A stretch of 64,000 bases of DNA. It comes from JAUYQR01 sp963822435 (lineage in GTDB: Bacteria; Pseudomonadota; Alphaproteobacteria; Rhodobacterales; Rhodobacteraceae). Position numbers and translations under genes: made by a program. Shown in pieces: positions 8,272 through 15,788 of this stretch. Where the stretch lies: contig CAWGHN010000003.1 of the NCBI GenBank assembly GCA_963822435.1, positions 62,001 to 126,000 on the forward strand, given 5' to 3'. Every line of letters starts with the position of its first letter. The stretch's first letter is position 1. The notes beneath the pieces were generated by a model. The model was not told where the DNA came from and made no database searches. It saw only the letters and a list, made by a program, of their open reading frames with translations.

Positions 8272-9055
8272 CCCGCAACCTCGCCTGCAATGCCAGAAGG
8301 TCCGCCCAAGCCTCGCGTTTGGCCGCCGGGTTGCGCAACAGATACGCCGGGTGTGTCATCGGCAAGAGCGGTTTTCCGAAGGCGGTTTGCCAGCCCCCCC
8401 GCGCCCGCAAAATTCCCTTTGCCCCGGTCAGCGCAAACAACGGCGTGTTGCCCATCACCACGATCACCTCAGGGTCGACCAGCGCGATGTGCCGCTCCAC
8501 AAAAGGGCGCATCATCGCGATTTCGGTGGCCTCGGGGTCGCGGTTGGCGGGCGGTCGCCACGGCATGACGTTGGTGATGTAGACCGCTGCCGCCGGATCG
8601 GGTGCGGTGCGCGAAAGGCCAATCGCGGCAAACATGCGGTCCAGCAACTGCCCCGCACGCCCGACGAAGGGCCGGCCCTCGCGGTCCTCCTCGCTGCCCG
8701 GCGCTTCGCCAAGGATCAGCACCCGCGCCCCGGGGTTGCCATCGGCAAAGACAAGGCTCCGCGCGCCGCGCTTCAACTCGCAATGGTCATAGGCCGCCAG
8801 CGCCGCCTGCAACTCCTTCAGCGTCGTCGCGGCCGCGGCCATCGCCACCGCAACCGCAACCGGGTCCTGACCAACCGCCAGTTGGGCGGGGGCCGCAGGT
8901 ACCACCGGGACGGTCGCCCGCACCGGATCAACCATCTCATAACGGTTCACCGGCGCATCGCCCAACGGCTCGGTCGCCCCGAGATCAACCTGCCACGCCA
9001 GCGCCGCCAGCGCCGCGTGCCAGTCATCCGCGATGATATCGGCCCCGATTCCCAT
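8255..9055 (-). CDS. Uracil-DNA glycosylase, family 4 like
   Basis: A 266-residue DNA-repair enzyme that removes uracil from DNA. The first 75 residues are a variable Ala-rich leader. The catalytic motif GEAPGSEEDREGRPFVG starts at residue 116, with the downstream motif HPAYLLRN near residue 236. Family-4 enzymes normally hold a 4Fe-4S cluster with four cysteines, but I find only one cysteine here (C92); the position usually beginning CxPF reads MMRPFVERH. Either this is a cluster-free alphaproteobacterial branch or it has another specificity. It starts a run of three co-directional genes with lysE and moaB. Confidence 0.88.
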   Translation of the reverse strand: MGIGADIIADDWHAALAALAWQVDLGATEPLGDAPVNRYEMVDPVRATVPVVPAAPAQLAVGQDPVAVAVAMAAAATTLKELQAALAAYDHCELKRGARSLVFADGNPGARVLILGEAPGSEEDREGRPFVGRAGQLLDRMFAAIGLSRTAPDPAAAVYITNVMPWRPPANRDPEATEIAMMRPFVERHIALVDPEVIVVMGNTPLFALTGAKGILRARGGWQTAFGKPLLPMTHPAYLLRNPAAKREAWADLLALQARLRDGAAG

Positions 9056-9115
9056 GCCACCACCCTATTGCCATGTCAGCCGCGCCGCCAGAACCGCCAG
9101 CGCCGAACTGTGGCA

Positions 9116-9144
9116 TTGCCCCGCCCCCCCCGCTTTGGCATAAG
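9116..9144 (+). promoter_or_regulatory. Possible sigma-70 promoter of pyrB
   Basis: TTGCCC (9116-9121) and CATAAG (9139-9144) are separated by 17 bases in the gap between the divergent UDG and pyrB genes. The pyrB start codon is 25 bases beyond. Both boxes match the consensus only moderately. Confidence 0.35.
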
Positions 9145-9169
9145 CGCCCCATCCCGGCAGGAGAAACCC

Positions 9170-10132
9170 ATGACCTTTCGCGCGCGCCACCTTCTGGGCA
9201 TCGAACATCTGGCGCCGCAGGAAATCGTCACGGTCCTTGATCTGGCCGACCGCTACGTCGACCTGAACCGTCGCACCGTCAAGCAATCCGACGTGCTTGC
9301 GGGCATGACGCAAATCAACATGTTCTTTGAAAACTCCACCCGGACGCAGGCCAGTTTCGAACTGGCCGGCAAGCGGCTTGGGGCCGATGTGATGAACATG
9401 TCGGTGGCCTCGTCCTCGGTGAAAAAGGGCGAGACGTTGATCGACACCGCGATGACGCTGAACGCGATGCATCCCGACCTTCTGGTGGTGCGGCACAGCT
9501 CGTCCGGCGCCGTCAACCTTCTGGCATCAAAGGTGAATTGCGCTGTTCTCAATGCGGGCGACGGGCGGCACGAACACCCGACGCAGGCGCTGCTCGATGC
9601 CCTGACCATCCGCCGCGCGAAGGGCCGCATCCAGCGCCTGACCGTGGCGATCTGCGGCGACATCGCGCACAGCCGCGTCGCCCGGTCGAATCTGATCCTG
9701 CTCGGCAAGATGGAAAACCGCCTGCGGCTGATCGCGCCGCCCACGCTGATGCCTTCGGGCGTCGAGGATTTCGGCTGCGAACTTTTCGACGACATGCGCA
9801 AGGGTCTGGAAGGCGCCGACGTCGTGATGATGCTGCGCCTGCAGAACGAACGCATGGACGGCGGCTTCATCCCTTCCAGCCGCGAATATTACCACCGCTA
9901 CGGCCTTGATGCCGAAAAGCTCAGCCACGCCAAACCTGATGCCATCGTCATGCACCCCGGCCCGATGAACCGCGGGGTCGAGATCGACGGCGATCTGGCC
10001 GACGACATCAACCGCAGCGTCATTCAGGAACAGGTCGAGATGGGCGTTGCCGTCCGCATGGCCTGCATGGATCTTCTGGCGCGCAACCTGCGCGCCGAAC
10101 GCGGACGCAAGGCGGTTGGGGTGATGGTCTGA
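9170..10132 (+). CDS. pyrB: Aspartate carbamoyltransferase catalytic subunit
   Basis: A 320-residue PyrB, which joins carbamoyl phosphate and aspartate in pyrimidine synthesis. The carbamoyl-phosphate loop STRT is at residues 56-59. HPTQALLD (about 137-144) and HPGPMNRG (about 266-273) are also in place. The ATG at 9170 follows a GGCAGGAGA ribosome site. No pyrI regulatory subunit is near. Instead a dihydroorotase homologue without its metal ligands lies downstream (11319), as in bacteria whose ATCase is a PyrB/pseudo-dihydroorotase complex. Confidence 0.97.
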   Translation: MTFRARHLLGIEHLAPQEIVTVLDLADRYVDLNRRTVKQSDVLAGMTQINMFFENSTRTQASFELAGKRLGADVMNMSVASSSVKKGETLIDTAMTLNAMHPDLLVVRHSSSGAVNLLASKVNCAVLNAGDGRHEHPTQALLDALTIRRAKGRIQRLTVAICGDIAHSRVARSNLILLGKMENRLRLIAPPTLMPSGVEDFGCELFDDMRKGLEGADVVMMLRLQNERMDGGFIPSSREYYHRYGLDAEKLSHAKPDAIVMHPGPMNRGVEIDGDLADDINRSVIQEQVEMGVAVRMACMDLLARNLRAERGRKAVGVMV

Positions 10133-10683
10133 GCGACCCGTGGTCCCCCTACCTCCGCCCCGGCGAAACGCTCCTGTGGGAAGGCGCGCCGGTGCCCGGC
10201 TTGCACGAGCGCGGCAAGGCCTTGTTCCTGATGATCTTTGGCGTCCCGTTCGTGATGATCGGCGTCGGGCTTTTCATCTTCGCAGTCCAGCAGCTCAGCC
10301 GGGCCGGCAGCATATCGGATGCGGGTCTTGCGCTTTTCGTCATGGCATTCAGTCTGCCTTTCGGGGGGCTGGGCGGGTTCCTGGTTTTTGGCCCTCTGGT
10401 CGAGGCCCGCAGCGCCCGCCATGTTCGCTACGCGTTGACCGACCGCGCGGCCTATGTCGCCCGATCAGCCCCGTTTGCCAGCCTGAAGGTGTATCCGATC
10501 TTGCCCTCCAGCGCACTGGAACTGGAGCTCGGGAAGCGCGCCTTTACGGTTTGGCTGCATGTCCGCAAGGAACGCTCTTCGGATGGCGACCAGGAAACCG
10601 TCAGGGCGGGCTTTGAAAACATCGCCGAGGGTGAGAAAGTCTATCACCTGATCCGCGACCTGCAGAGAAAGACCGACACATGA
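10129..10683 (+). CDS. Unrecognised two-helix membrane protein next to pyrB
   Basis: About 184 residues if translation begins at CTG 10129, which overlaps the pyrB stop. The segment YLRPGETLLWEG that follows looks like a real N terminus, and no ATG, GTG or TTG lies upstream in frame before pyrB. The first standard start is GTG 10192, which would cut this segment. Two membrane helices (about residues 31-55 and 65-90) precede a soluble domain with KVYPILPSSALELEL and a C-terminal helix. It resembles bacterial PH-like membrane proteins in outline, but I do not recognise a named family. It overlaps the next small gene by four bases. Confidence 0.65.
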   Translation: MSDPWSPYLRPGETLLWEGAPVPGLHERGKALFLMIFGVPFVMIGVGLFIFAVQQLSRAGSISDAGLALFVMAFSLPFGGLGGFLVFGPLVEARSARHVRYALTDRAAYVARSAPFASLKVYPILPSSALELELGKRAFTVWLHVRKERSSDGDQETVRAGFENIAEGEKVYHLIRDLQRKTDT

Positions 10684-10799
10684 CCCCCGACCCCGACCGC
10701 AAGCCGACCAAGCAGGAAATGCGTCAGTCCGGAATGGTCGCCACCGCCGTTCTCGCGTTCCTCGCCATTTTCACCGTCGTCCTCGTCTGGATCGCCTGA
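10680..10799 (+). CDS. Small single-helix membrane protein (39 aa)
   Basis: ATG 10680 to TGA 10799 encodes 39 residues: a charged start MTPDPDRKPTKQEMRQSG, then a hydrophobic helix VATAVLAFLAIFTVVLVWIA running to the end. It overlaps the upstream gene by four bases (ATGA), and its stop shares one base with the next start (TGATG). Gene order, overlaps and clear two-part composition argue that it is a real gene. Its function is unknown; a partner of the two flanking membrane proteins is possible. Confidence 0.65.
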   Translation: MTPDPDRKPTKQEMRQSGMVATAVLAFLAIFTVVLVWIA

Positions 10800-11248
10800 T
10801 GGCGCGGATCGAACCCGACAGCGTCATGGGCCACCCGCTGCCCCTTGCCGAAGGCGAGCGCATCGTCACCGAATTTCGTCCCGACCGCGCCGTCTACTGG
10901 CGCAGCCATCTGGTGATGGCGGTGATCCTCGGCGCGCTCGCCGGGGCGGTGCTTGTGTGGCAAGCCAATCCCTACCCGGTGATGGGGCCGATCGGCGCGG
11001 TCATCGCCATCGCCGCCCGCGCGGCCTTCGTGCAGTCCGAAGCGATGGCCGAGGTCTGGCGCCTGACCGACCGCCGCCTGCTTGGCCCCGCCAGCCGCGC
11101 GATCCCTCTGGCGCAAATCCAGACCGCGCGGCCGTTTCTTGGCGCGGTTCAGCTCATGACCCGGGCGGGCGACAAGCACCTGATCAAGTATCAGGCCGAC
11201 CCGGCTGCCACCACCGACCGCCTGATTGCAGCCGGGGCGCAGGCATGA
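10799..11248 (+). CDS. PH-like membrane protein
   Basis: 149 residues. A polar N terminus PLAEGERIVTEFRPDRAVYWRSH is followed by two hydrophobic segments (about residues 38-55 and 58-75) and a soluble domain that begins EVWRLTDRRLLGP. The run RAIPLAQIQTARPFLGAVQLMTRAG has the alternation of the bacterial PH/YdbT-like fold. The role is unknown. It starts on the stop codon of the 39-residue gene, so three consecutive overlapping genes separate pyrB from the dihydroorotase homologue. Confidence 0.7.
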   Translation: MARIEPDSVMGHPLPLAEGERIVTEFRPDRAVYWRSHLVMAVILGALAGAVLVWQANPYPVMGPIGAVIAIAARAAFVQSEAMAEVWRLTDRRLLGPASRAIPLAQIQTARPFLGAVQLMTRAGDKHLIKYQADPAATTDRLIAAGAQA

Positions 11249-11318
11249 TGCTTTTCGGCTTTCCAGACCGGCACGATTTGACTAATCGCCAAGTGCGGCA
11301 GGCAGAGGGCAAGCAGAC

Positions 11319-12590
11319 GTGACCATCCATCTATCGAACGCCCGCCTGATCAACCCCGAGGCGCTGACCGACGCGCCCGGCAACCTGACCATCGCCAAGG
11401 GCGTGATCAGCGCGATCAATGCCCCTGCTCCGAAGGGGGCCAAGATCATCGACTGCGGCGGCATGTGCCTTGCCCCCGGCATTGTCGACATCGGCGTCAA
11501 GATCGGCGAGCCGGGCGAACGGCACAAGGAATCCTTCCGCTCCGCCGGGATGGCGGCGGCGGCGGGCGGCGTGACCACGATCATCGCACGCCCCGACACC
11601 ACCCCCGCCATCGACACGCCCGAAGCACTGGAATTCGTCACCCGCCGCGCCTCGGAAAGCCCGGTCCGCATCCGCCACATGGCCGCCCTGACCAAAGGCC
11701 GCGACGGGCGCGAGATGACCGAGATCAGCTTTCTGCTGGACGCCGGGGCCATCGCGTTTACCGACGCGGCCCGCGTCAGCACCGATTCCAAGGCGCTGTC
11801 CCGTGCCATGACCTATGCCCGCAGTCTTGGCGCGCTGATCATCGGCCACCCGCAAGACCCGAACCTGTCGGCCGGCGCTTCGGCCACCAGCGGCAAGTTC
11901 GCCAGCCTGCGCGGCATCCCCGCTGTGTCTCCGATGGCCGAACGCATGGGCCTTGAACGCGACCTGGCACTCGTGGAACTGACCGGCGCGCGTTACCACG
12001 CCGACCAGATCACCACCGCCCGCGCCCTGCCCCCGCTTGCCCGCGCCAAGGAGGCGGGGCTGGACGTCAGCGCCGGCACCTCGATCCACCACCTGACCCT
12101 GAACGAACTGGACGTTGGCGACTATCGCACCTTCTTCAAGTTCACTCCACCGCTGCGGTCAGAGGACGACCGCCTCGCAATGGTCGAAGCGGTTGCAACC
12201 GGTCTGATCGACGTGATCTCGTCGATGCACACCCCCGCTGACGAGGAATCGAAACGCCTGCCCTTCGAGGAAGCAGCCTCCGGTGCCGTCGCCCTCGAAA
12301 CCTTCCTGCCGGCCGCCATGCGCGTCTACCACGCGGGCGCGATCGACCTGCCGACCCTGATCCGCGCGATGACGCTCAATCCCGCCCGCCGCCTTGGGCT
12401 GCCGCAAGGCCGCCTGTCGGTCGGAGCACCGGCGGACCTTGTGCTGTTCGATCCCGATGCACCCTTCCTGATGGACCGCTTCAGCCTACGCTCCAAATCC
12501 AAGAACACCCCGTTTGACGGCGCGCGGATGGAGGGTAAGGTGCTGAGAACCTTCGTCGGTGGGACGCAGGTCTACGCCGCAGAAAGCTGA
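11319..12590 (+). CDS. pyrC: Dihydroorotase homologue lacking metal ligands (PyrC'-type)
   Basis: 423 residues with the amidohydrolase fold of dihydroorotase. Active enzymes carry HxH after the first strand (consensus DMHVHLREPG). Here the same place (about residues 55-64) reads DIGVKIGEPGE, with both histidines gone. GHPQDPNLSAG replaces the usual histidine-containing loop, and only SSMHTPADEESK keeps a histidine. It is therefore probably non-catalytic and, like Pseudomonas PyrC', a structural partner of PyrB; this is inference from the lost ligands and the neighbourhood. The start is GTG at 11319. An active dihydroorotase should lie elsewhere in the genome. Confidence 0.85.
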   Translation: MTIHLSNARLINPEALTDAPGNLTIAKGVISAINAPAPKGAKIIDCGGMCLAPGIVDIGVKIGEPGERHKESFRSAGMAAAAGGVTTIIARPDTTPAIDTPEALEFVTRRASESPVRIRHMAALTKGRDGREMTEISFLLDAGAIAFTDAARVSTDSKALSRAMTYARSLGALIIGHPQDPNLSAGASATSGKFASLRGIPAVSPMAERMGLERDLALVELTGARYHADQITTARALPPLARAKEAGLDVSAGTSIHHLTLNELDVGDYRTFFKFTPPLRSEDDRLAMVEAVATGLIDVISSMHTPADEESKRLPFEEAASGAVALETFLPAAMRVYHAGAIDLPTLIRAMTLNPARRLGLPQGRLSVGAPADLVLFDPDAPFLMDRFSLRSKSKNTPFDGARMEGKVLRTFVGGTQVYAAES

Positions 12591-12593
12591 GCC

Positions 12594-13208
12594 ATGCCCC
12601 CGATCACCACCGACCCGACGCTGCTGGCGATCACCGCGCTCCTCGCCTACCTCCTCGGCTCGGTTCCGTTCGGCATCGTCATCACCCGCGCACTGGGCCT
12701 TGGCGACCTGCGACAGATCGGGTCTGGCAACATCGGTGCCACCAACGTGCTGCGCACCGGCAACAAGGGTGCCGCACTCGCCACCCTGCTCCTCGACGCT
12801 GCCAAGGGCGGCGTTGCGGTCCTTGTCGCGCGCGCGCTTGTGGGGGGCGAGGATGCAGCGCAGCTCGCCGGTCTGGCGGCCTTTCTTGGCCACCTCTTCC
12901 CCGTCTGGCTGCGCTTCAAGGGTGGCAAAGGGGTGGCGACGTTCCTTGGCACGCTCCTTGCGCTAGCCTGGCCCGTTGGGCTTGCCGCCTGTGCCACCTG
13001 GGCCGTCGCCGCCCTGATCTCCCGCACGTCGTCCATCGCCGCACTGTTGGCGGCGGGCCTGACGCCAATTTGGCTGATCTACTTCAATCAAGGCCAGTTG
13101 CTTGTCTTGACCTTCGTGCTGACCGTGCTGGTCTACATCCGCCACACCGAAAACCTGAAGCGGATCAAGGCGGGGACCGAACCGAAGATCGGCCAGAAAA
13201 AGGCCTGA
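12594..13208 (+). CDS. plsY: Glycerol-3-phosphate acyltransferase PlsY
   Basis: A 204-residue inner-membrane enzyme that transfers an acyl group from acyl phosphate to glycerol 3-phosphate, the first step of phospholipid synthesis. The three family loops are visible: GSVPFG (22-27) with GSGNIGATN (43-51), FLGHLFPVWLRFKGGKGVAT (about 95-114), and HTENLKRIKAGTEPK near the C terminus. It starts three bases after the dihydroorotase homologue and ends three bases before the convergent gshA stop. Confidence 0.96.
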   Translation: MPPITTDPTLLAITALLAYLLGSVPFGIVITRALGLGDLRQIGSGNIGATNVLRTGNKGAALATLLLDAAKGGVAVLVARALVGGEDAAQLAGLAAFLGHLFPVWLRFKGGKGVATFLGTLLALAWPVGLAACATWAVAALISRTSSIAALLAAGLTPIWLIYFNQGQLLVLTFVLTVLVYIRHTENLKRIKAGTEPKIGQKKA

Positions 13209-13211
13209 GCC

Positions 13212-14558
13212 TCAGAAACTCGACGCTTCGTAGATCGGCGTCAGATCGCCACCCCATGCGCCGTGGTAAAGCTGCAACCAGCGGTCGGCCTGCACCTCGC
13301 CGGTCGCCACATGCTCGACCAAGGGCGCCAGATGCCGCTCCTCGCCCAAGCCCCGCGCGGCAAGCCCCGCCTGCGACAAGGCCACGGATGCGCGCGCCAG
13401 ATCGAGCAACTTCACGCCGCCCGCCTCGCCCTGCAACCCCGCGACCGAGGCCGCGACGCGCAGCCCTTCGCGTGTTTCGGTATCCAGCCCCTTGACCAGA
13501 TCCCACGCCGCATCCAGCGCGCCCTGGTCATACATCAGCCCCACCCAGAACGCGGGCAGGCCAACCACATGGGCAAAATCGCCGCAATCGGCACCGCGCA
13601 TCTCGATGTATTTCTTCACCCGCGCTTCGGGGAATACGGTGGTCATGTGATCGGCAAAATCGCTGAGCGTCGGCTTTTCGCCCGGCAGCGCCGGCAGCTT
13701 GCCGGCAAGGAAATCGCGGAACGACTGGCCCAGCGCGTTGATGTATTTTCCGTCGCGGTAGACGAAATACATCGGCACATCCAACACCCAGTCGATATAG
13801 CGCTGGAACCCCATGCCGTCTTCGAACGCAAACGGCAGCATCCCGGTGCGACTGTCGTCCAACCCGCGCCAGATCCGGCTGCGCCAGCTTTTGTGGCCGT
13901 TCACCTTGCCATCAAAGAACGGGCTGCTGGCGAACAGCGCCGTCGCAACCGGCTGCAACGCCAGCGCCACGCGCAGCTTCTTCACCATGTCGGCTTCGGA
14001 CGCGTAGTCGAGGTTCACCTGCACCGTCGAGGTGCGGTACATCATCTGCGTGCCATGCGTGCCGACGCGGCCCATGTAATCGGTCATCAGCCGATAGCGG
14101 CCCTTCGGCATCACCGGCATGTCTGCGTGGCTCCAGACCGGTGCGGCCCCGATGCCCATGAACTTGATGCCCAAGGGATCGGCGATGGACTTCACCTCGT
14201 CCAGATGCTCGCGTGTCTCCGCCTCGATGTCGTGGATGGAAACCAGCGGCGCGCCCGACAGTTCGAACTGCCCGCCCGGTTCCAGACTGATGTTGGCCCC
14301 GTTTCGCGTCATGCCGATGACATTTTCGCCCTCGCGTACCGGCTCCCAGCCGTAGCGCGTGGCCAATTCGTCAAACAGCACCGAAATCGACCGCGCCCCG
14401 GCATAGGGCAACGGCGCGCGGGTGTCGGTCAGCCAGCCGAATTTTTCATGCTCGGTCCCGATGCGCCACTGGTCCTTCGGCTTCGACCCCGAGGCCATGT
14501 AATCGGCCAACTGGGCAAAACTTTCGATCGGGCCACCGCCGGACTGAGGTATCGACAT
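13212..14558 (-). CDS. gshA: Glutamate-cysteine ligase (plant/proteobacterial type)
   Basis: A 448-residue enzyme for the first step of glutathione synthesis. It is of the plant/alphaproteobacterial type, shown by RIGTEHEKFGW (about residues 32-42), EPGGQFELSGAPL (about 90-102), and MGRVGTHGTQMMYRTSTVQVNLDY (about 157-180), written here in pieces of that region. The ATG at 14558 (MSIPQSGGGP) fits homologues and has GGAG upstream; a longer frame to 14636 begins in non-conserved sequence. A transposon has landed with its left end 100 bases upstream of this start. That leaves a possible -35 TTGACT just inside native sequence. Confidence 0.95.
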   Translation of the reverse strand: MSIPQSGGGPIESFAQLADYMASGSKPKDQWRIGTEHEKFGWLTDTRAPLPYAGARSISVLFDELATRYGWEPVREGENVIGMTRNGANISLEPGGQFELSGAPLVSIHDIEAETREHLDEVKSIADPLGIKFMGIGAAPVWSHADMPVMPKGRYRLMTDYMGRVGTHGTQMMYRTSTVQVNLDYASEADMVKKLRVALALQPVATALFASSPFFDGKVNGHKSWRSRIWRGLDDSRTGMLPFAFEDGMGFQRYIDWVLDVPMYFVYRDGKYINALGQSFRDFLAGKLPALPGEKPTLSDFADHMTTVFPEARVKKYIEMRGADCGDFAHVVGLPAFWVGLMYDQGALDAAWDLVKGLDTETREGLRVAASVAGLQGEAGGVKLLDLARASVALSQAGLAARGLGEERHLAPLVEHVATGEVQADRWLQLYHGAWGGDLTPIYEASSF

Positions 14559-14635
14559 GGAAAAGGCTCCGGGGTGCGTGCGCGTCGTGGGGTTCGCGGG
14601 TTCAGGCCGCAAGACCTGTCTCGCCCGCGCGCCCA

Positions 14636-14641
14636 AGTCAA
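14636..14641 (-). promoter_or_regulatory. gshA: Possible -35 box for gshA beside the transposon
   Basis: Read on the minus strand, TTGACT lies at 14641-14636, eight bases inside the left target duplication. A 17-base spacer leads to only a weak -10 (CAGGTC). If gshA was once read from the rsmE side, this is the only nearby box that could now drive it. Confidence 0.3.
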
Positions 14642-14649
14642 GGCCCGCC

Positions 14650-14657
14650 GAAGCGGT
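14650..14657. repeat. Left target-site duplication, GAAGCGGT
   Basis: The eight bases GAAGCGGT directly left of the element are repeated exactly at 18267-18274 directly right of it, as expected from IS1-family insertion. Confidence 0.93.
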
Positions 14658-14678
14658 GGTAGTGTCTCAGTTTGAAAT
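14658..14678. repeat. Left terminal inverted repeat
   Basis: 21 bases starting GGTAGTGTCTCAG and ending TTTGAAAT, exactly complementary to 18246-18266. Confidence 0.96.
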
Positions 14679-14723
14679 CCGGCGCGATTGACAGGGGTAT
14701 CGCCCAGCGCCACGGCTTCCTAT

Positions 14724-14741
14724 ATGCTTAGCGTGAAGCAT
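14724..14741. promoter_or_regulatory. Palindromic operator candidate before first passenger gene
   Basis: The 18 bases ATGCTTAGCGTGAAGCAT have arms ATGCTT and AAGCAT. They overlap a possible -10 (TATATG at 14721-14726) and end 12 bases before the zinc-ribbon start codon. The reverse complement matches 16 of 18 bases of the site at 16906-16923 over the transposase promoter. A shared repressor, most simply the HTH-ImmA/IrrE protein of the element, could bind both; that is inference. Confidence 0.6.
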
Positions 14742-14753
14742 GCGGAGGAAGTC

Positions 14754-14924
14754 ATGGGTCAAGAGAAAGAACGGCGCTTGATCGCAGAGGAGGCGCGCGA
14801 GGCGGCTGCCAAGCGAGACGGCAGGAACTGCGCTTATTGCAGCGCGGTGATCCCTTACGGCGTGAATATTGGTCAACACGGTGAATGCCCCGCATGTGCT
14901 GGCTCATTGAGGGACGACGACTGA
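14754..14924 (+). CDS. Zinc-ribbon-like small protein (transposon passenger)
   Basis: 56 residues from ATG 14754, chosen for the GGAGG at 14744-14748. An in-frame ATG at 14724 would lie inside the palindrome. The first half is a charged helix (QEKERRLIAEEAREAAAKRD); the second half holds CAYC and CPAC pairs (about residues 25-28 and 45-48) that would bind one zinc ion. Its function is unknown. It overlaps the next gene by an ATGA and opens the passenger operon. Confidence 0.7.
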   Translation: MGQEKERRLIAEEAREAAAKRDGRNCAYCSAVIPYGVNIGQHGECPACAGSLRDDD

Positions 14925-15157
14925 TGCCTAAAGGTCCGAACGGAGAGAAGCGCCCCGCAGACGCGGTTGGGCTGGCGGTGCTGATCGGCAAGATCGCAAC
15001 GGGCGAAGTGGACGACGCCGCGCCCGATGACGGCAAGGACAAAGCCGCGCAGGCGATGGGCCGCAAGGGTGGCGCGGCCCGCGCGTCCAGCATGACACCG
15101 GAGCGGCGGGCCGAGATTGCAAAGGCTGCGGCAGCAAAGCGTTGGGCCAAGGAATAG
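14924..15157 (+). CDS. Small KGG-like basic protein (transposon passenger)
   Basis: 77 residues. The C-terminal half AMGRKGGAARASSMTPERR and the following AKAAAAKRW resemble the short GG-K-A/SPERR/A-RW repeats seen in many small bacterial proteins related to the KGG stress motif. The ATG at 14924 overlaps the preceding stop. The protein is soluble and likely binds nucleic acid or a partner protein. I do not recognise a defined function. Confidence 0.65.
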   Translation: MPKGPNGEKRPADAVGLAVLIGKIATGEVDDAAPDDGKDKAAQAMGRKGGAARASSMTPERRAEIAKAAAAKRWAKE

Positions 15158-15223
15158 TTTTTGGAATATTTTTCTTGCTTTTTGTCGTCCCCGGCGTCAT
15201 TGTTGAGCAAAGAGGAGATGAAA

Positions 15224-15778
15224 ATGCCTGAACGCCCTATGGACGAGATTCTTGCCTCTCTTGGCGATGATCTCATTTTGGAGTTTGACGCCATCGCAAG
15301 GGCGGCACATGGCCGGTTCCGCGCATACGCTCCCGCTGACCTCATTGAACTGGACTCGCGCGCGCAGGCGGCTTGCACGTATTCGCACATGCTGGCTGAG
15401 GCATACCGGCGTTTTGATGGCCGTTCCGGTGTTCGCGCGCTTGATATACGGAACTTGAAAGTCTGGCACTTCGAGGAAGCTGGTGTGGTCGTCCGATTGA
15501 AAAAAATGGACGAAGATGGGCGGTCCCGAAACTACCCGACCAAGCAGGCGAAGGCGTTCGATGGTCAGATGGAGTTGCCCGGCTTGCCGTCGCCCCCGAT
15601 CCGGCTTACAGCGGGTTATCTGCTGGACGCCACTGGAACTGAGTTGATCCGGTCCCAAATTTCGTTGCCGATTGGGCGAGAAATTGAGTGGTGTGTAGCC
15701 GTTGTCCCCGAAACCAAACGGACAGAGGCTGACCGCGTATGGGAAGATGTCACCCGTCAGGCCCGCGCTGCCTTGTAA
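15224..15778 (+). CDS. Unrecognised 184-aa protein paired with ImmA/IrrE
   Basis: The ATG at 15224 is placed six bases after AGAGGAG (15211-15217); ATG 15218 is the only close alternative, and longer starts lie in AT-rich leader. The product is soluble and acidic, with no membrane segment or signal peptide. The N-terminal half is helical (PMDEILASLGDDLILEFDAI). The C-terminal half has beta-like stretches such as VVVRLKKMDEDG and RLTAGYLLDATGTELIR. I recognise no catalytic motif. It ends ten bases before the HTH-ImmA/IrrE gene, which suggests a two-gene unit: a substrate, toxin or sensor acting with the peptidase. It is more AT-rich than the host genes. Confidence 0.7.
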   Translation: MPERPMDEILASLGDDLILEFDAIARAAHGRFRAYAPADLIELDSRAQAACTYSHMLAEAYRRFDGRSGVRALDIRNLKVWHFEEAGVVVRLKKMDEDGRSRNYPTKQAKAFDGQMELPGLPSPPIRLTAGYLLDATGTELIRSQISLPIGREIEWCVAVVPETKRTEADRVWEDVTRQARAAL

Positions 15779-15788
15779 TTGTGGCGAA

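Noticed and set aside
10140..10616. Alternative overlapping frame after pyrB (158 codons, Arg/Pro-rich)
   Set aside because: Out of frame with the membrane protein whose helices and gene overlaps make sense; composition is that of a shadow.
11245..11322. 25-codon frame before the dihydroorotase homologue
   Set aside because: No ribosome site of its own and no recognisable feature; probably the leader of the next gene.
14559..14636. Longer N terminus of gshA starting at 14636
   Set aside because: The added residues (GARARQVLRPEPANP) look like translated leader, and the ATG at 14558 has a ribosome site.
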